From contig NZ_CP140151.1 of the NCBI RefSeq assembly GCF_034479555.1, positions 2,666,001 through 2,730,000 of the forward strand: a stretch of 64,000 bases of DNA, in the 5' to 3' direction. Positions 18,186-26,590 of this stretch are shown here, piece by piece. The position numbers and the translations under genes are program-made. Below the pieces are notes generated by a model. The model was given only the letters and a program-made list of their open reading frames with translations. It did not search any database and was not told the DNA's origin. The stretch comes from Chromohalobacter canadensis. GTDB taxonomy: Bacteria; Pseudomonadota; Gammaproteobacteria; Pseudomonadales; Halomonadaceae. How positions within the stretch are numbered: the stretch's first letter is position 1; each line of letters starts with the position of its first letter.

Positions 18186-19193
18186 ATGCAACTCGCACAA
18201 GCCAGAATCGAGAGTGGAGACCGCGTGGTCCTGGCGATCGACGATGACCCGAGGCAGGCCCGTCGCCTGGAAGGCGTAGAAAGCGTTCATGCCCTGGCGC
18301 TCACGGCGCTCGATCGCAAGGTTGGGCTCGCCGCGCTGACCAAAGAATGGCCGGGGGATGCGCGTATCGACGCCGTGGCGTTGTCTGATCAAGGACGCCT
18401 GCTGGCGCCGCTCGACCATCCCGACCCGGCGCACTTGCTGGTGACCGGCACCGGGCTGACGCACCTGGGCAGCGCCGAGGGGCGTGACAAGATGCACCGC
18501 CAGATGAACGAGGCGGACCAGAGCGAGCAGCCACTCACCGACTCGATGAAGATGTTCCGCAAGGGCCTTGATGGCGGCAAACCCGCGCCGGGTGACTTCG
18601 GCGTGCAGCCGGAGTGGTTCTACAAGGGAGACGGTGGCATCGTCATGGCACCGGGTGAGGCGCTGCGCATGCCGCATTTCGCGCTGGATGGTGGCGAAGA
18701 GCCGGAAGTCGCCGGACTCTATCTGATCGATAATGACGGCGTGCCGCGGCGCATCGGCTACGCGCTGGGCAACGAGTTCTCGGATCATGTCACCGAGCGC
18801 GAGAACTACTTGTATCTGGCGCATTCCAAGCTGCGCGCCTGTTCTTTCGGACCGACACTGCTGCTCGACGAATTGCCCGAGGACATTCAGGGCACCTCGC
18901 GCATCAGGCGGGGCGATGAAGTGCTATGGGAGAAGCCGTTCATCTCCGGCGAGGCCAACATGTGCCACAGCCTTGCCAATCTCGAGGCGCATCATTTCAA
19001 GTACGCGCAGTTCTGTCGGCCGGGTGACATTCATGTGCATTTCTTCGGTACGGCAACGCTGAGCTTCAGCGACGGTATCAGTGCCCAGCCGGGGGATGAG
19101 TTCGAGATCGACGCCAAGCCGTTCGCTTTGCCGCTGCGCAACCCGCTGGCGAAGGACGCCACCGCGCCCGTGCCGAGCGTCAAACCGTTGTAA
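18186..19193 (+). CDS. gguC: GguC/AraD1-family protein (fumarylacetoacetase fold)
   Basis: A 335-residue protein of the GguC/AraD1 group. The C-terminal half has fumarylacetoacetate-hydrolase-fold features, with the acidic metal-site segment GLYLIDNDGVPRRIGYALGNEFSDH and RACSFGP. Family members sit with chvE/araFGH-like sugar importers and are thought to act on 2-keto-3-deoxy sugar acids of oxidative pentose/hexose breakdown; the exact reaction is not established by sequence. GGAGAG precedes the ATG. It is the last gene of the sugar operon and is followed by a large stem-loop. Confidence 0.8.
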   Translation: MQLAQARIESGDRVVLAIDDDPRQARRLEGVESVHALALTALDRKVGLAALTKEWPGDARIDAVALSDQGRLLAPLDHPDPAHLLVTGTGLTHLGSAEGRDKMHRQMNEADQSEQPLTDSMKMFRKGLDGGKPAPGDFGVQPEWFYKGDGGIVMAPGEALRMPHFALDGGEEPEVAGLYLIDNDGVPRRIGYALGNEFSDHVTERENYLYLAHSKLRACSFGPTLLLDELPEDIQGTSRIRRGDEVLWEKPFISGEANMCHSLANLEAHHFKYAQFCRPGDIHVHFFGTATLSFSDGISAQPGDEFEIDAKPFALPLRNPLAKDATAPVPSVKPL

Positions 19194-19245
19194 GTCTGGC
19201 GGGTAAGCCCTGCGAGTCAGTCTCGCGGCCCCTTTCGGCTCGATA

Positions 19246-19283
19246 CGCCAACGGCCGCTGGAGCATTCCAGCGGCCGTTGGCG
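19246..19283. terminator. Large perfect stem-loop between convergent gguC and dctM
   Basis: A 17-base arm at 19246-19262 pairs perfectly with 19267-19283 around the loop GCAT. It lies 52 bases after gguC and 21 bases after the dctM stop on the other strand, so it can serve both. No T run flanks it. Confidence 0.65.
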
Positions 19284-19304
19284 TTGTGGCGGGGAGTGTG
19301 TGGG

Positions 19305-20606
19305 TCAGTTCATCGCCTGCGGCAGATACAGCACGATCTCGGGGAACAGGTGTAACAGCACCACGGCGAGGATCATCAGCAGGAAGAACGGCAGGGTGGC
19401 GCGGGTGATGGTGATGATGTCCTTGCCTGTGAGGCCCTGAATGACGAACAGATTGAAGCCGACCGGCGGTGTGATCTGCGACATTTCCACCACGATGACC
19501 AGGTAGATGCCGAACCAGATGAGGTCGATCCCTGCGCCTTCGATCAGCGGCATGATGATCGACGTGACCAGCAGGATCAGCGAGATACCGTCGAGGAAGC
19601 AGCCCAGCACCAATAAGAAGAGTGTCAGAACCACCAGCAGCATGGTGGGGGAGAGGCCCATCTCGGTAATGGCGTTGGCCAGTTGCATGGGCAGTTGCGT
19701 GAAACTCAGCGCCGAGGACAGAAACGAGGCGCCTGCGATGATGAAGGCGATCATGCAGGCCGTGCGCAGTGCTGCGAAGAGCGAGTCGAGGAAGATGGTC
19801 TTGTTGAAATGACCGTTGCCTCGTGCGATCAGCATCGACAACACCACGCCCACGGCGGCGGCTTCGGTCGGCGAAGCGAGGCCACCGTAGATGCTTCCCA
19901 GAATACCGCCGATGAGTACCAGCAGCGGTATCAACTGAGCGCTATTGCGGATCTTCGACAGCATCGGCATGCGGGACTCGGCCTGTCCTGCGCGGCCCTG
20001 GCGGGCGCCGACCAGCAACGACCAGACGATCAAGTACGTCATGAACAGGCCCAGCAGTAGCAAGCCTGGCAGAATGCCGGCGATGAACAGCCGCGAGATG
20101 GACTGCTCGGTCACAACGCCGTAGACGATCATCATGATTGAGGGGGGAATCAGCAGGCCTAACGTCGAGGCGCTAGCCAGCGTGCCGATGGCAAGGTTGC
20201 CATCGTAGCCGCGGCGTTCCAGCTCGGGCAGCGTCATCTTGCCGACCGTGGCGCAGGTCGCCGCCGAGGAGCCGCATACGGCGGCGAACAGGCCGCTTCC
20301 GATGATATTGGAGTGCAGCAAGCGTCCTGGCAGGCGGTTGAGCCAAGGCGCCAGGGCACGAAACATGTTATCCGCAAGACCTGAGCGAAATAGGATCTCG
20401 CCCATCCACACGAACATGGGTAGAGCGGTCAAATCCCAGCCGTAGCTGGCGCCCCAGAAGTCGGACGCCAGGATGGGGCCGGGCTCGAAACTGCCGAAGA
20501 ACGTCAGGGCGATCCAGCCGGTTCCTAGCAGGGCAAAGGCGATCCACACGCCGCCGCCGAGCAGCAGCGCCAGGACGAGGATCGTAACGAGGCTTAGGGT
20601 CAGCAT
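19305..20606 (-). CDS. dctM: TRAP transporter large permease (DctM-like)
   Basis: A 433-residue membrane protein with about 12 helices, the ion-coupled channel subunit of a tripartite ATP-independent periplasmic transporter. Family motifs are the scaffold segment GSSAATCATVGKMTLPELERRGYD, SASTLGLLIPPSIMMIVYG, ASPTEAAAVGV, and near the C terminus EMSQITPPVGFNLFVIQG. The ATG at 20606 is chosen because AGAGGA lies nine bases before it. It is the last gene after dctP and dctQ, with 28 bases to dctQ. Substrate unknown; many such systems carry C4-acids or other carboxylates. Confidence 0.93.
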   Translation of the reverse strand: MLTLSLVTILVLALLLGGGVWIAFALLGTGWIALTFFGSFEPGPILASDFWGASYGWDLTALPMFVWMGEILFRSGLADNMFRALAPWLNRLPGRLLHSNIIGSGLFAAVCGSSAATCATVGKMTLPELERRGYDGNLAIGTLASASTLGLLIPPSIMMIVYGVVTEQSISRLFIAGILPGLLLLGLFMTYLIVWSLLVGARQGRAGQAESRMPMLSKIRNSAQLIPLLVLIGGILGSIYGGLASPTEAAAVGVVLSMLIARGNGHFNKTIFLDSLFAALRTACMIAFIIAGASFLSSALSFTQLPMQLANAITEMGLSPTMLLVVLTLFLLVLGCFLDGISLILLVTSIIMPLIEGAGIDLIWFGIYLVIVVEMSQITPPVGFNLFVIQGLTGKDIITITRATLPFFLLMILAVVLLHLFPEIVLYLPQAMN

Positions 20607-20634
20607 GACAAGGCATCCTCTCGCGTATGGCGGA

Positions 20635-21192
20635 TCATGAGTCACCGTCCTGTAGCTCGGGCGCCACATAGGAGGCAGGGGCTGTGAAAGCCGTGCGCAG
20701 GGTCCCCAGCAAGGTTTCGAGAAGCGCCATGCACATCAATGCGATGCCGACGACGAGAACGCTTTGCGGTATCCATAATGGAATGGCGAGCAATCCTGAG
20801 GAGACATCGTTGTATTCGAGGCTTTCACGCACCAGGCCCACCAGCTCCCAGGTAAGCAAAACGCTAAGCGCTAGCGACACTAGCAGGCAGAGCGTTTCGA
20901 CCCATACGCGAGCACGCGGCGGCAGGCGTGAAATGACCAGCGTCACGCGGATATGCGCGTAATGCGTGAAGGTATAGGCCATGCTTAGAAAAGTGGCGCC
21001 CACCAGTAGATACGCGGCCATTTCAGAGACGCCGGGAATTTCGAGCCCTAGGCGCGCGTTGCCCACCAAGAGCAGCAGCGCATCCAGGCAGCGCAGTAGC
21101 ACTTGAAAGGTGACGATGGCACAGATCGTCAGCATGCAAGCCGCGGCGCCCCACGCGCCGAGGCGATAGAGTCTGTCGAGTCGGTAGGTCAT
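20635..21192 (-). CDS. dctQ: TRAP transporter small permease (DctQ-like)
   Basis: A 185-residue four-helix membrane protein with the pattern of DctQ subunits: helix 1 WGAAACMLTICAIVTFQVLLR, VGATFLSMAYTFTHYAHIRV, and LWIPQSVLVVGIALMCMALLETLLG at the end. DctQ pairs with DctM and is required for transport. A GTG three codons upstream (21201) is an alternative start. It lies between the binding protein and the large permease in one leftward operon. Confidence 0.88.
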   Translation of the reverse strand: MTYRLDRLYRLGAWGAAACMLTICAIVTFQVLLRCLDALLLLVGNARLGLEIPGVSEMAAYLLVGATFLSMAYTFTHYAHIRVTLVISRLPPRARVWVETLCLLVSLALSVLLTWELVGLVRESLEYNDVSSGLLAIPLWIPQSVLVVGIALMCMALLETLLGTLRTAFTAPASYVAPELQDGDS

Positions 21193-21300
21193 GTCGGTCA
21201 CTCACGAATCGGGGGCTAAGACGTCACTTTCCGTTCGCGACCGCCATGCATTATGGCGATCACGAAGTTTCAGGTGTCGTCTTGGGTCGGATGTGACGCG

Positions 21301-22290
21301 TCAGTCGTCGGCCTGGCGCTCGCGGTAACGATCGATCAGCGTCTTGGCCTGATCGCCGGCGCGTTCCTGCCAGTTCTCGAACAGCGAGTCACCCGCGGAT
21401 TCGAGGTCCTCGGCCAACTGGCCGCTGGGCTTGGAAATCGTGATGTCGTGTTCTTTCAAGGCCTTGGCGCTCTCGGCGCTGTCCTCGCGGCTGGCCTGCC
21501 AACCACGCCGTTCGGCCTCGGCGGCGGCATCCAGCACGGCTTGCTGTGTCTTGTCATCGAGCTGGTCGAAAGCGCGCTTATTGATGAACACGATGTTTTT
21601 GGGCAACCACAGGTTGGCGTCGCTGTAATGCGAGACATAGTCCCAGGCGGACATCGACTTGCCGGTGGAGACTGAGGTGATCATGGCGTCGACGCGCCCA
21701 GTGCTGAACGCGGTTGGGATATCGGCCTCTTCGGTTTCCGTGGGCATGCCGCCGAGATTCTCGACGAAGCGCTGCGTGTTGATGTTGGGGGCACGCACGC
21801 GCAGCCCCTCGAATTGCGAGGCATCGGTCAGCTCGAAGTCGGTATAGATACCCTGCGCCGGCCACGGCACGGCGTACAGCGGCATCAGGCCTTCATCGGC
21901 GAACATTTGGGTGATGATCGGCTTGGAGGCTTGCCAGAGGTCGTAAGCATCTTCGTAGCTACCCGCCAGTCCCGGCAAGGTATCCACTTCGTAGATCGGC
22001 GATTCGTTGGAGAGCGAAGACAAGAACACTTCACCTGCCTGCACGGTACCACGCCGAACGGAAGGCTTGATTTCGGAGTGTGCGATCAACGAGCCGCCGC
22101 TGTGCACGCTGATGTCCAGTTCGCCGTCGGTAGCATCGGCGACGTCCTCGGCGAATTGTTTGGTGTTCTGGGTATGAAAGCTGGCATCGCCGTAGGGTGT
22201 GGCGAGGTTCCATTGTGCGGCCATGGCGCTGCTGGCAATGCCGAGCGAGCCGATTGCCGCGAGCCAGGCGAAAGAATGCATCGTACGCAT
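21301..22290 (-). CDS. dctP: TRAP transporter periplasmic binding protein (DctP-like)
   Basis: A 329-residue secreted solute receptor. The signal peptide is MRTMHSFAWLAAIGSLGIASSAMA, cut before AQWNLATPYG. The mature protein shows DctP features: HTQNTKQFAEDV, LYAVPWPAQGIYTDF, and the Arg-containing strand EGLRVRAPNINTQ, where the conserved Arg would contact a carboxylate of the ligand. The ATG at 22290 has AGGA eight bases upstream and begins the signal peptide, so it is preferred to one 14 codons earlier. It is the first gene of dctPQM and follows a LysR regulator by 86 bases. Confidence 0.9.
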   Translation of the reverse strand: MRTMHSFAWLAAIGSLGIASSAMAAQWNLATPYGDASFHTQNTKQFAEDVADATDGELDISVHSGGSLIAHSEIKPSVRRGTVQAGEVFLSSLSNESPIYEVDTLPGLAGSYEDAYDLWQASKPIITQMFADEGLMPLYAVPWPAQGIYTDFELTDASQFEGLRVRAPNINTQRFVENLGGMPTETEEADIPTAFSTGRVDAMITSVSTGKSMSAWDYVSHYSDANLWLPKNIVFINKRAFDQLDDKTQQAVLDAAAEAERRGWQASREDSAESAKALKEHDITISKPSGQLAEDLESAGDSLFENWQERAGDQAKTLIDRYRERQADD

Positions 22291-22376
22291 GTTCAATTCC
22301 TCATTGTTATTGAACTTGGAAGACGAATTCATTCTTCAAGTGGCGATGTGTTGGCGTCAAATCGTTAATTCTGATG

Positions 22377-23321
22377 TCAAGTATCGACGTAGCCTTTCAT
22401 CGTGGTAGGTGATGAAAGCTTTCCGTGATCCTGAGCGTAATCGGCGGCGCATTGCTTGGCCAGGCGAGCCACGCTGGCACAGAAACTCGGGTAGTTGGAG
22501 CGGCGCCAGATGGCGTCATAGATCATCGGCGGCAACGGTTCCTCCAGCGTGAGGCGCACCAGGCTACCGGCGTCCACGGCATCGCGTACCGTGGCGACCG
22601 GCAATACGCCGATGCCAAGCCCTTCGATGCTCATGCGCATGATGGTCATCAGCGTGCTGGTGGAGTGAATGCGTGGCGTGTCGATGCCCAATGCGGTGAG
22701 GTAGGCAACCAGCTCGCTGTACGGCCGCGCCTGCTTGCTGAAGGAAATGAACGCCGTGTCGGCGAAGGTCGTCATATCGCCATGGCGTAGGGTTGCGGCC
22801 AGCTCGGGGGCCGCGAACATGCCCATCTCGAAGGTACAAAGCGGCGTCTGGATGGCGGAAAGTCCCGGCGACAGGCCGTCCATGGCGAATAACATGTCGA
22901 GATCGTTCTCGGCCAGGCGTTGCTGTAGGAAGGGGGAAATATCGACCATTAACTCTATGGTCAGTTGCGGGTAGCGCTCAGCCAGGCGGCGCATGAAGGT
23001 CGGACACCAGCTGCTGGCGATGGTCTCGATAACGCCCAGGCGCAGCGTGCCGGAGAACGACTCCTCGTCCTGGAACAGCCGCATGGCCTCGTCGCGCCCC
23101 TCGAGCAGGCGCTCCGCATGGGTGAAGAACTCGCGGCCACGAAGCGTGGGTTGCACGGGGCGTGCCGAGCGGTCGAGAAGCGATTCGCCGACGCTGTCTT
23201 CTAGTCGGGTGATGCGATCCGAGATCGACGGCTGGGTGACGTGCAGCTTGGTTGCGCCCTTGCGAAACGAGCCCAGGCGCACCACCCAGACGAAGGCCTC
23301 GAGTTCCTTGAAATCGAACAT
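22377..23321 (-). CDS. LysR-family regulator of the TRAP operon
   Basis: A 314-residue LysR protein. The helix-turn-helix is at the N terminus (FKELEAFVWVVRLGSFRKGA, then HVTQPSISDRITRLED, residues about 4-62). The effector domain starts near residue 92 (GTLRLGVIETIASSWCP). It is co-oriented with dctPQM, 86 bases upstream, so it most likely controls that operon in response to its substrate. The cognate ligand cannot be inferred. Confidence 0.85.
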   Translation of the reverse strand: MFDFKELEAFVWVVRLGSFRKGATKLHVTQPSISDRITRLEDSVGESLLDRSARPVQPTLRGREFFTHAERLLEGRDEAMRLFQDEESFSGTLRLGVIETIASSWCPTFMRRLAERYPQLTIELMVDISPFLQQRLAENDLDMLFAMDGLSPGLSAIQTPLCTFEMGMFAAPELAATLRHGDMTTFADTAFISFSKQARPYSELVAYLTALGIDTPRIHSTSTLMTIMRMSIEGLGIGVLPVATVRDAVDAGSLVRLTLEEPLPPMIYDAIWRRSNYPSFCASVARLAKQCAADYAQDHGKLSSPTTMKGYVDT

Positions 23322-23401
23322 CGGTGTTCCTGTACAGGTCGCCGCGCGACCCCCGCGCGGCGGAAGGGAAGTGGCGGCGGGTACTATGTCTTCTTGAAAA
23401 G

Positions 23402-23839
23402 CTACGCTTTCTTGAACAGCTGCGTCTCGCGATCCTTGAAAGCCTTGAACTCCAGGGCATTGCCGGAGGGGTCGTAGAAGAACATGGTGGCTTGTTCGCC
23501 GGGTTCGCCCTTGAAGCGTACGTAGGGCTCGATTTCGAAGGCGATGCCATGGGCGCTCAGCTTGTCGGCGAGGGCTTGCCAGGCGGGCATTTCCAGCACC
23601 ACGCCGAAATGCGGCACCGGCACGCCGTGACCGTCCACCGGGTTCTTGTGGCTGGCGACGGGGTTGTCCTTCAGGGCGGGGTTGAGGTGACAGACGAACT
23701 GGTGCCCGAAGAGGTCGAAATCGACCCAGCTCTCCGATGAGCGTCCTTCGGGACAGCCCAGGAAATCGCCGTAAAAACGCCGTGCCTCGTCGATGTCACG
23801 GACTTGAACGGCGAGGTGGAAAGGATCGCTGACAGCCAT
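23402..23839 (-). CDS. VOC-family protein (glyoxalase/bleomycin-resistance/dioxygenase fold)
   Basis: A 145-residue protein with two vicinal-oxygen-chelate modules: N-terminal FHLAVQVRDIDEARRFYGDFLGC and C-terminal ATMFFYDPSGNALEFKAF. Probable metal ligands are the His in FHLAV, the His in VPVPHFGVV and the Glu in LEFK. Small VOC proteins include glyoxalases, isomerases and dioxygenases, and the substrate is not clear here. The ATG at 23839 has GAGGAG six bases upstream; the open frame extends 42 codons further without a ribosome site. It lies 80 bases upstream of the LysR gene and could be co-transcribed with it. Confidence 0.85.
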   Translation of the reverse strand: MAVSDPFHLAVQVRDIDEARRFYGDFLGCPEGRSSESWVDFDLFGHQFVCHLNPALKDNPVASHKNPVDGHGVPVPHFGVVLEMPAWQALADKLSAHGIAFEIEPYVRFKGEPGEQATMFFYDPSGNALEFKAFKDRETQLFKKA

Positions 23840-24053
23840 GATGGTCTCCTCGGGGTCTGTTGTGATTGGTATTCGTGAGCCTCGATTCTTTAGCCCGGCG
23901 CTGTGCGGCGTCAACTCGTTTTCCCACGCGCTGCGATGAAAGGTTCCTCCGATATCGCGCATCACGAAAAACGATTGGACCGGGCCTCGCGGGCTTTCTT
24001 AGAGTGAAATACCGCAACCGTGCAAGCCGACGACAATAAAAGAGGTCACGTTC

Positions 24054-24806
24054 ATGCCCCTTCCGCTTCTCAACTGCGATATGGGAGAGAGCTTCGGCAA
24101 CTGGAAAATGGGCCTCGACGACGAGGTCATGCCCTATGTCGATTGCGCCAATATCGCCTGTGGCTTCCATGCCTCCGATCCCGACATCATGCGTCGCACC
24201 GTGGCACTGGCCGTGCAACACGGCGTACGCGTCGGCGCGCATCCCGCCTATCCCGATCTGCAAGGCTTTGGGCGTCGTTCGCTGGCTTGTTCGCCGCGCG
24301 AAGTCGAGGACATGATGCTCTATCAGATCGGCGCACTGGAGGGCATGTGCCGCGCCGAGGGAACGTCCGTGAGCTACGTCAAACCCCATGGTGCGCTTTA
24401 CAACGACATGGCCCGCGACCCGGAGCTTTTGCGCGGCGCCATGCGCGCGGTGCTGGCCTATGATCGCACCTTGCCGTTACTCGCCATGGCCACTGCGGAT
24501 CCGGCGCCGATGCGGGCACTGGCCGAGGAAATGGGCGTGACGCTGTGGTTCGAGACCTTCGCCGATCGCGCCTACGATCCTCAGGGACGGCTGGTGTCGC
24601 GGCGTGAGCCGGGTGCTGTCCACCATGATCGTGAGACCATCGTGGCGCAGGCAGTGACGCTCGCCAAGGGCGAAGCGCTGACCGCCAACGACGGCAGCGT
24701 GCTGCGTCTGGACGCCGATACGCTTTGCGTCCACGGCGACAATGCCGAGTCGGTGGCCGCAGTGCGCGCCATTCGCTACGCCTTCGATGGCCTGGCACGG
24801 GAGTGA
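24054..24806 (+). CDS. pxpA: 5-oxoprolinase subunit A (LamB/YcsF family)
   Basis: A 250-residue subunit of the ATP-dependent prokaryotic 5-oxoprolinase, which turns pyroglutamate into glutamate. The N terminus [15 protein letters not shown] and [21 protein letters not shown] are diagnostic of the family; [19 protein letters not shown] and [14 protein letters not shown] are also intact. Length fits (about 245-255). It is the first gene of pxpABC, four bases before the GTG of pxpB. Confidence 0.95.
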   Translation: MPLPLLNCDMGESFGNWKMGLDDEVMPYVDCANIACGFHASDPDIMRRTVALAVQHGVRVGAHPAYPDLQGFGRRSLACSPREVEDMMLYQIGALEGMCRAEGTSVSYVKPHGALYNDMARDPELLRGAMRAVLAYDRTLPLLAMATADPAPMRALAEEMGVTLWFETFADRAYDPQGRLVSRREPGAVHHDRETIVAQAVTLAKGEALTANDGSVLRLDADTLCVHGDNAESVAAVRAIRYAFDGLARE

Positions 24807-24810
24807 ACCG

Positions 24811-25542
24811 GTGAACGATCCAAGTATCGAAACGGTGGGGATGGACAGTCTCATCGTGCGCCTCTTCGACAGTATCGACGAAGAGAACATGCCGTGGATG
24901 CTGGCCGCCGACCAAGCTCTGCGTGCGGCCTTCGGCGAGGCGCTGATCGACCTGGTGCCGTCCTACACCACGCTGTTGGTGCATTACGATATCGAATGCT
25001 TGGACCTTCAGGCCGCACGTGCGCGGGTGAGTGATGCGCTCAAAGGCCTGACGCCCGCGACGAGTGGCGAAGGTCAGCGGCATGTGATTCCGGTGTGGTA
25101 CGACGTCAGTGTCGGGCCGGAGCTCGAGCGCATCGCCGAGCGTCTTGGCGTCAGCCCCGAGGAGGTGAGCGCGCGGCACTGTGCGCGGGATTACAGCGTC
25201 TTCGCGCTGGGCTTCGCACCCGGTTACGCCTTCATGGGGCGTCTCGACGATGAGCTGGCCACGCCGCGCCTGAAGACACCTCGCCAGAAAGTCGCCGCCG
25301 GCAGCGTGGCCATTGCCGAACGCCAGACGGCGGTCTATCCCACGCTCTCGCCAGGTGGCTGGAACATCGTCGGGCGTACGCCCGTGGCGCTGTTCGGGCG
25401 CGACCGGGAGGGCTACAGCCTATTTCGCCCCGGCGACAAGGTGCGTTTCGAGGCAATCTCCCGCGAGGCCTTCATCGAGCAAGGCGGCGACCCGACGCCG
25501 CTGGCCGAGCGCGGCGATACCCCCACGGAGGCCCAGACATGA
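24811..25542 (+). CDS. pxpB: 5-oxoprolinase subunit B (KipI/carboxyltransferase domain)
   Basis: A 243-residue subunit B. The hallmark run GFAPGYAFMGRLDDEL, TPRLKTPRQKVAAGSVAIA and YPTLSPGGWNIVGRTP is complete. The GTG at 24811 is taken as start because GGGAG lies seven bases upstream; an ATG at 24841 is the alternative. The stop overlaps the pxpC start by four bases (ATGA), indicating translational coupling. Confidence 0.93.
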   Translation: MNDPSIETVGMDSLIVRLFDSIDEENMPWMLAADQALRAAFGEALIDLVPSYTTLLVHYDIECLDLQAARARVSDALKGLTPATSGEGQRHVIPVWYDVSVGPELERIAERLGVSPEEVSARHCARDYSVFALGFAPGYAFMGRLDDELATPRLKTPRQKVAAGSVAIAERQTAVYPTLSPGGWNIVGRTPVALFGRDREGYSLFRPGDKVRFEAISREAFIEQGGDPTPLAERGDTPTEAQT

Positions 25543-26465
25543 AGGGATTGATCGTCGAACGCGCGGGGCCGCTGGCGCTGATTCAGGATGGCGGGCGCTT
25601 CGGGGTACGCCATCTCGGCGTGACCCAGGGCGGTGCTGCCGATTGGGTGTCGTTAGGATGGGCCAATTGGCTGCTGGGTAACGCGCCGCAAGCCCCCGGC
25701 GTGGAAATCACCGTGGGCGGCTTGACGCTCTATGCTGAGGCATCGACGACGCTGGCTCTGACGGGGGCGGACCTGGGCGCCACGCTCGATAATGAGCCGC
25801 TGGCACCAGGGAGCTGTTTCACTATCGCCGCCGGTCAGCGCCTGGCGTTCGAGAGTCCTCGAACCGGCCTGCGCGCCTATCTAGCCTTTCCGGGTGGGCT
25901 CGATGCCGCGCCGGTGCTTGGCAGCGTAGCCAGCACGGTACGCGAAAGCCTGGGTGGGCTCGATGGCCAGGGGCGCGTGCTGACCGAAGGCGATTGCTTG
26001 ACATGGGCGGGAGGCACCTCCGGGGGCGAGCGCACATTACCCTCGGGCGCGGGCACGTTACCTGGAGATGGAGAGCGCATGACGTTGGCGTTGGTAGGCG
26101 GCGCGCAGATCGCCGATTTCAGCGGTGCCAGCGTATTCGAGGCCTTCAATACGCCGTGGCAGGTCGATCAACGTGCCGATCGCATGGGCGTGCGCCTGAG
26201 CGGCCCCGAGCTGCGTTATCTGGGCGAAGGGATGGTTTCGGAAGGCATTCCCCTGGGGGCCGTCCAGGTGCCCGCCGACGGCCAGCCGATCGTCTTGCTC
26301 AACGATCGCCAGACCATCGGTGGCTATCCGCGACTCGGTGCGTTGACGCCGCTGGCCTGCGCGCGCTTGGCGCAATGCCAGCCGGGCACCGAGGTATGGC
26401 TGACACCGGTGTCGGCAGGGCAGGCGCGTGATGCCCATCTTCGCCAGTTGGCAGGCTGGGGGTGA
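25539..26465 (+). CDS. pxpC: 5-oxoprolinase subunit C (biotin-dependent carboxyltransferase domain)
   Basis: A 308-residue subunit C. Recognisable segments are IQDGGRFGVRHLGVTQGGAADW near the N terminus (residues about 14-35) and SEGIPLGAVQVPADGQPIVLLNDRQTIGGYPRLG near 230-265. It completes the 5-oxoprolinase complex with PxpA and PxpB. The start overlaps pxpB by four bases. A 38-bp palindrome lies 33 bases after the stop. Confidence 0.94.
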   Translation: MKGLIVERAGPLALIQDGGRFGVRHLGVTQGGAADWVSLGWANWLLGNAPQAPGVEITVGGLTLYAEASTTLALTGADLGATLDNEPLAPGSCFTIAAGQRLAFESPRTGLRAYLAFPGGLDAAPVLGSVASTVRESLGGLDGQGRVLTEGDCLTWAGGTSGGERTLPSGAGTLPGDGERMTLALVGGAQIADFSGASVFEAFNTPWQVDQRADRMGVRLSGPELRYLGEGMVSEGIPLGAVQVPADGQPIVLLNDRQTIGGYPRLGALTPLACARLAQCQPGTEVWLTPVSAGQARDAHLRQLAGWG

Positions 26466-26498
26466 CGGAGGACATATAAGCAGCGAGTGCGATATTTT

Positions 26499-26536
26499 AT
26501 TTCCCGTATTGCAAATTAATTTGCAATACGGGAAAT
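26499..26536. promoter_or_regulatory. 38-bp perfect palindrome, candidate operator of the RpiR gene
   Basis: Two 19-base arms meet at the centre (between 26517 and 26518) with no mismatch; the core is GCAAATTAATTTGC and the outer part CCCGTATT / AATACGGG. It overlaps the -35 element of a promoter for the RpiR gene. Without a T run it is a poor intrinsic terminator, although it could also end the pxpC message. Confidence 0.75.
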
Positions 26537-26549
26537 GGATGCCTAATCT
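26521..26549 (+). promoter_or_regulatory. Putative promoter of the RpiR-family regulator gene
   Basis: TTGCAA (26521-26526) and TAATCT (26544-26549) are spaced by 17 bases and lie 41 bases before the start codon. The -35 is inside the palindrome, which suggests autorepression. Confidence 0.45.
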
Positions 26550-26590
26550 TGAGACCAAAGCTTTTCAGGAGAGGGGATCAGGAGCCTGCC

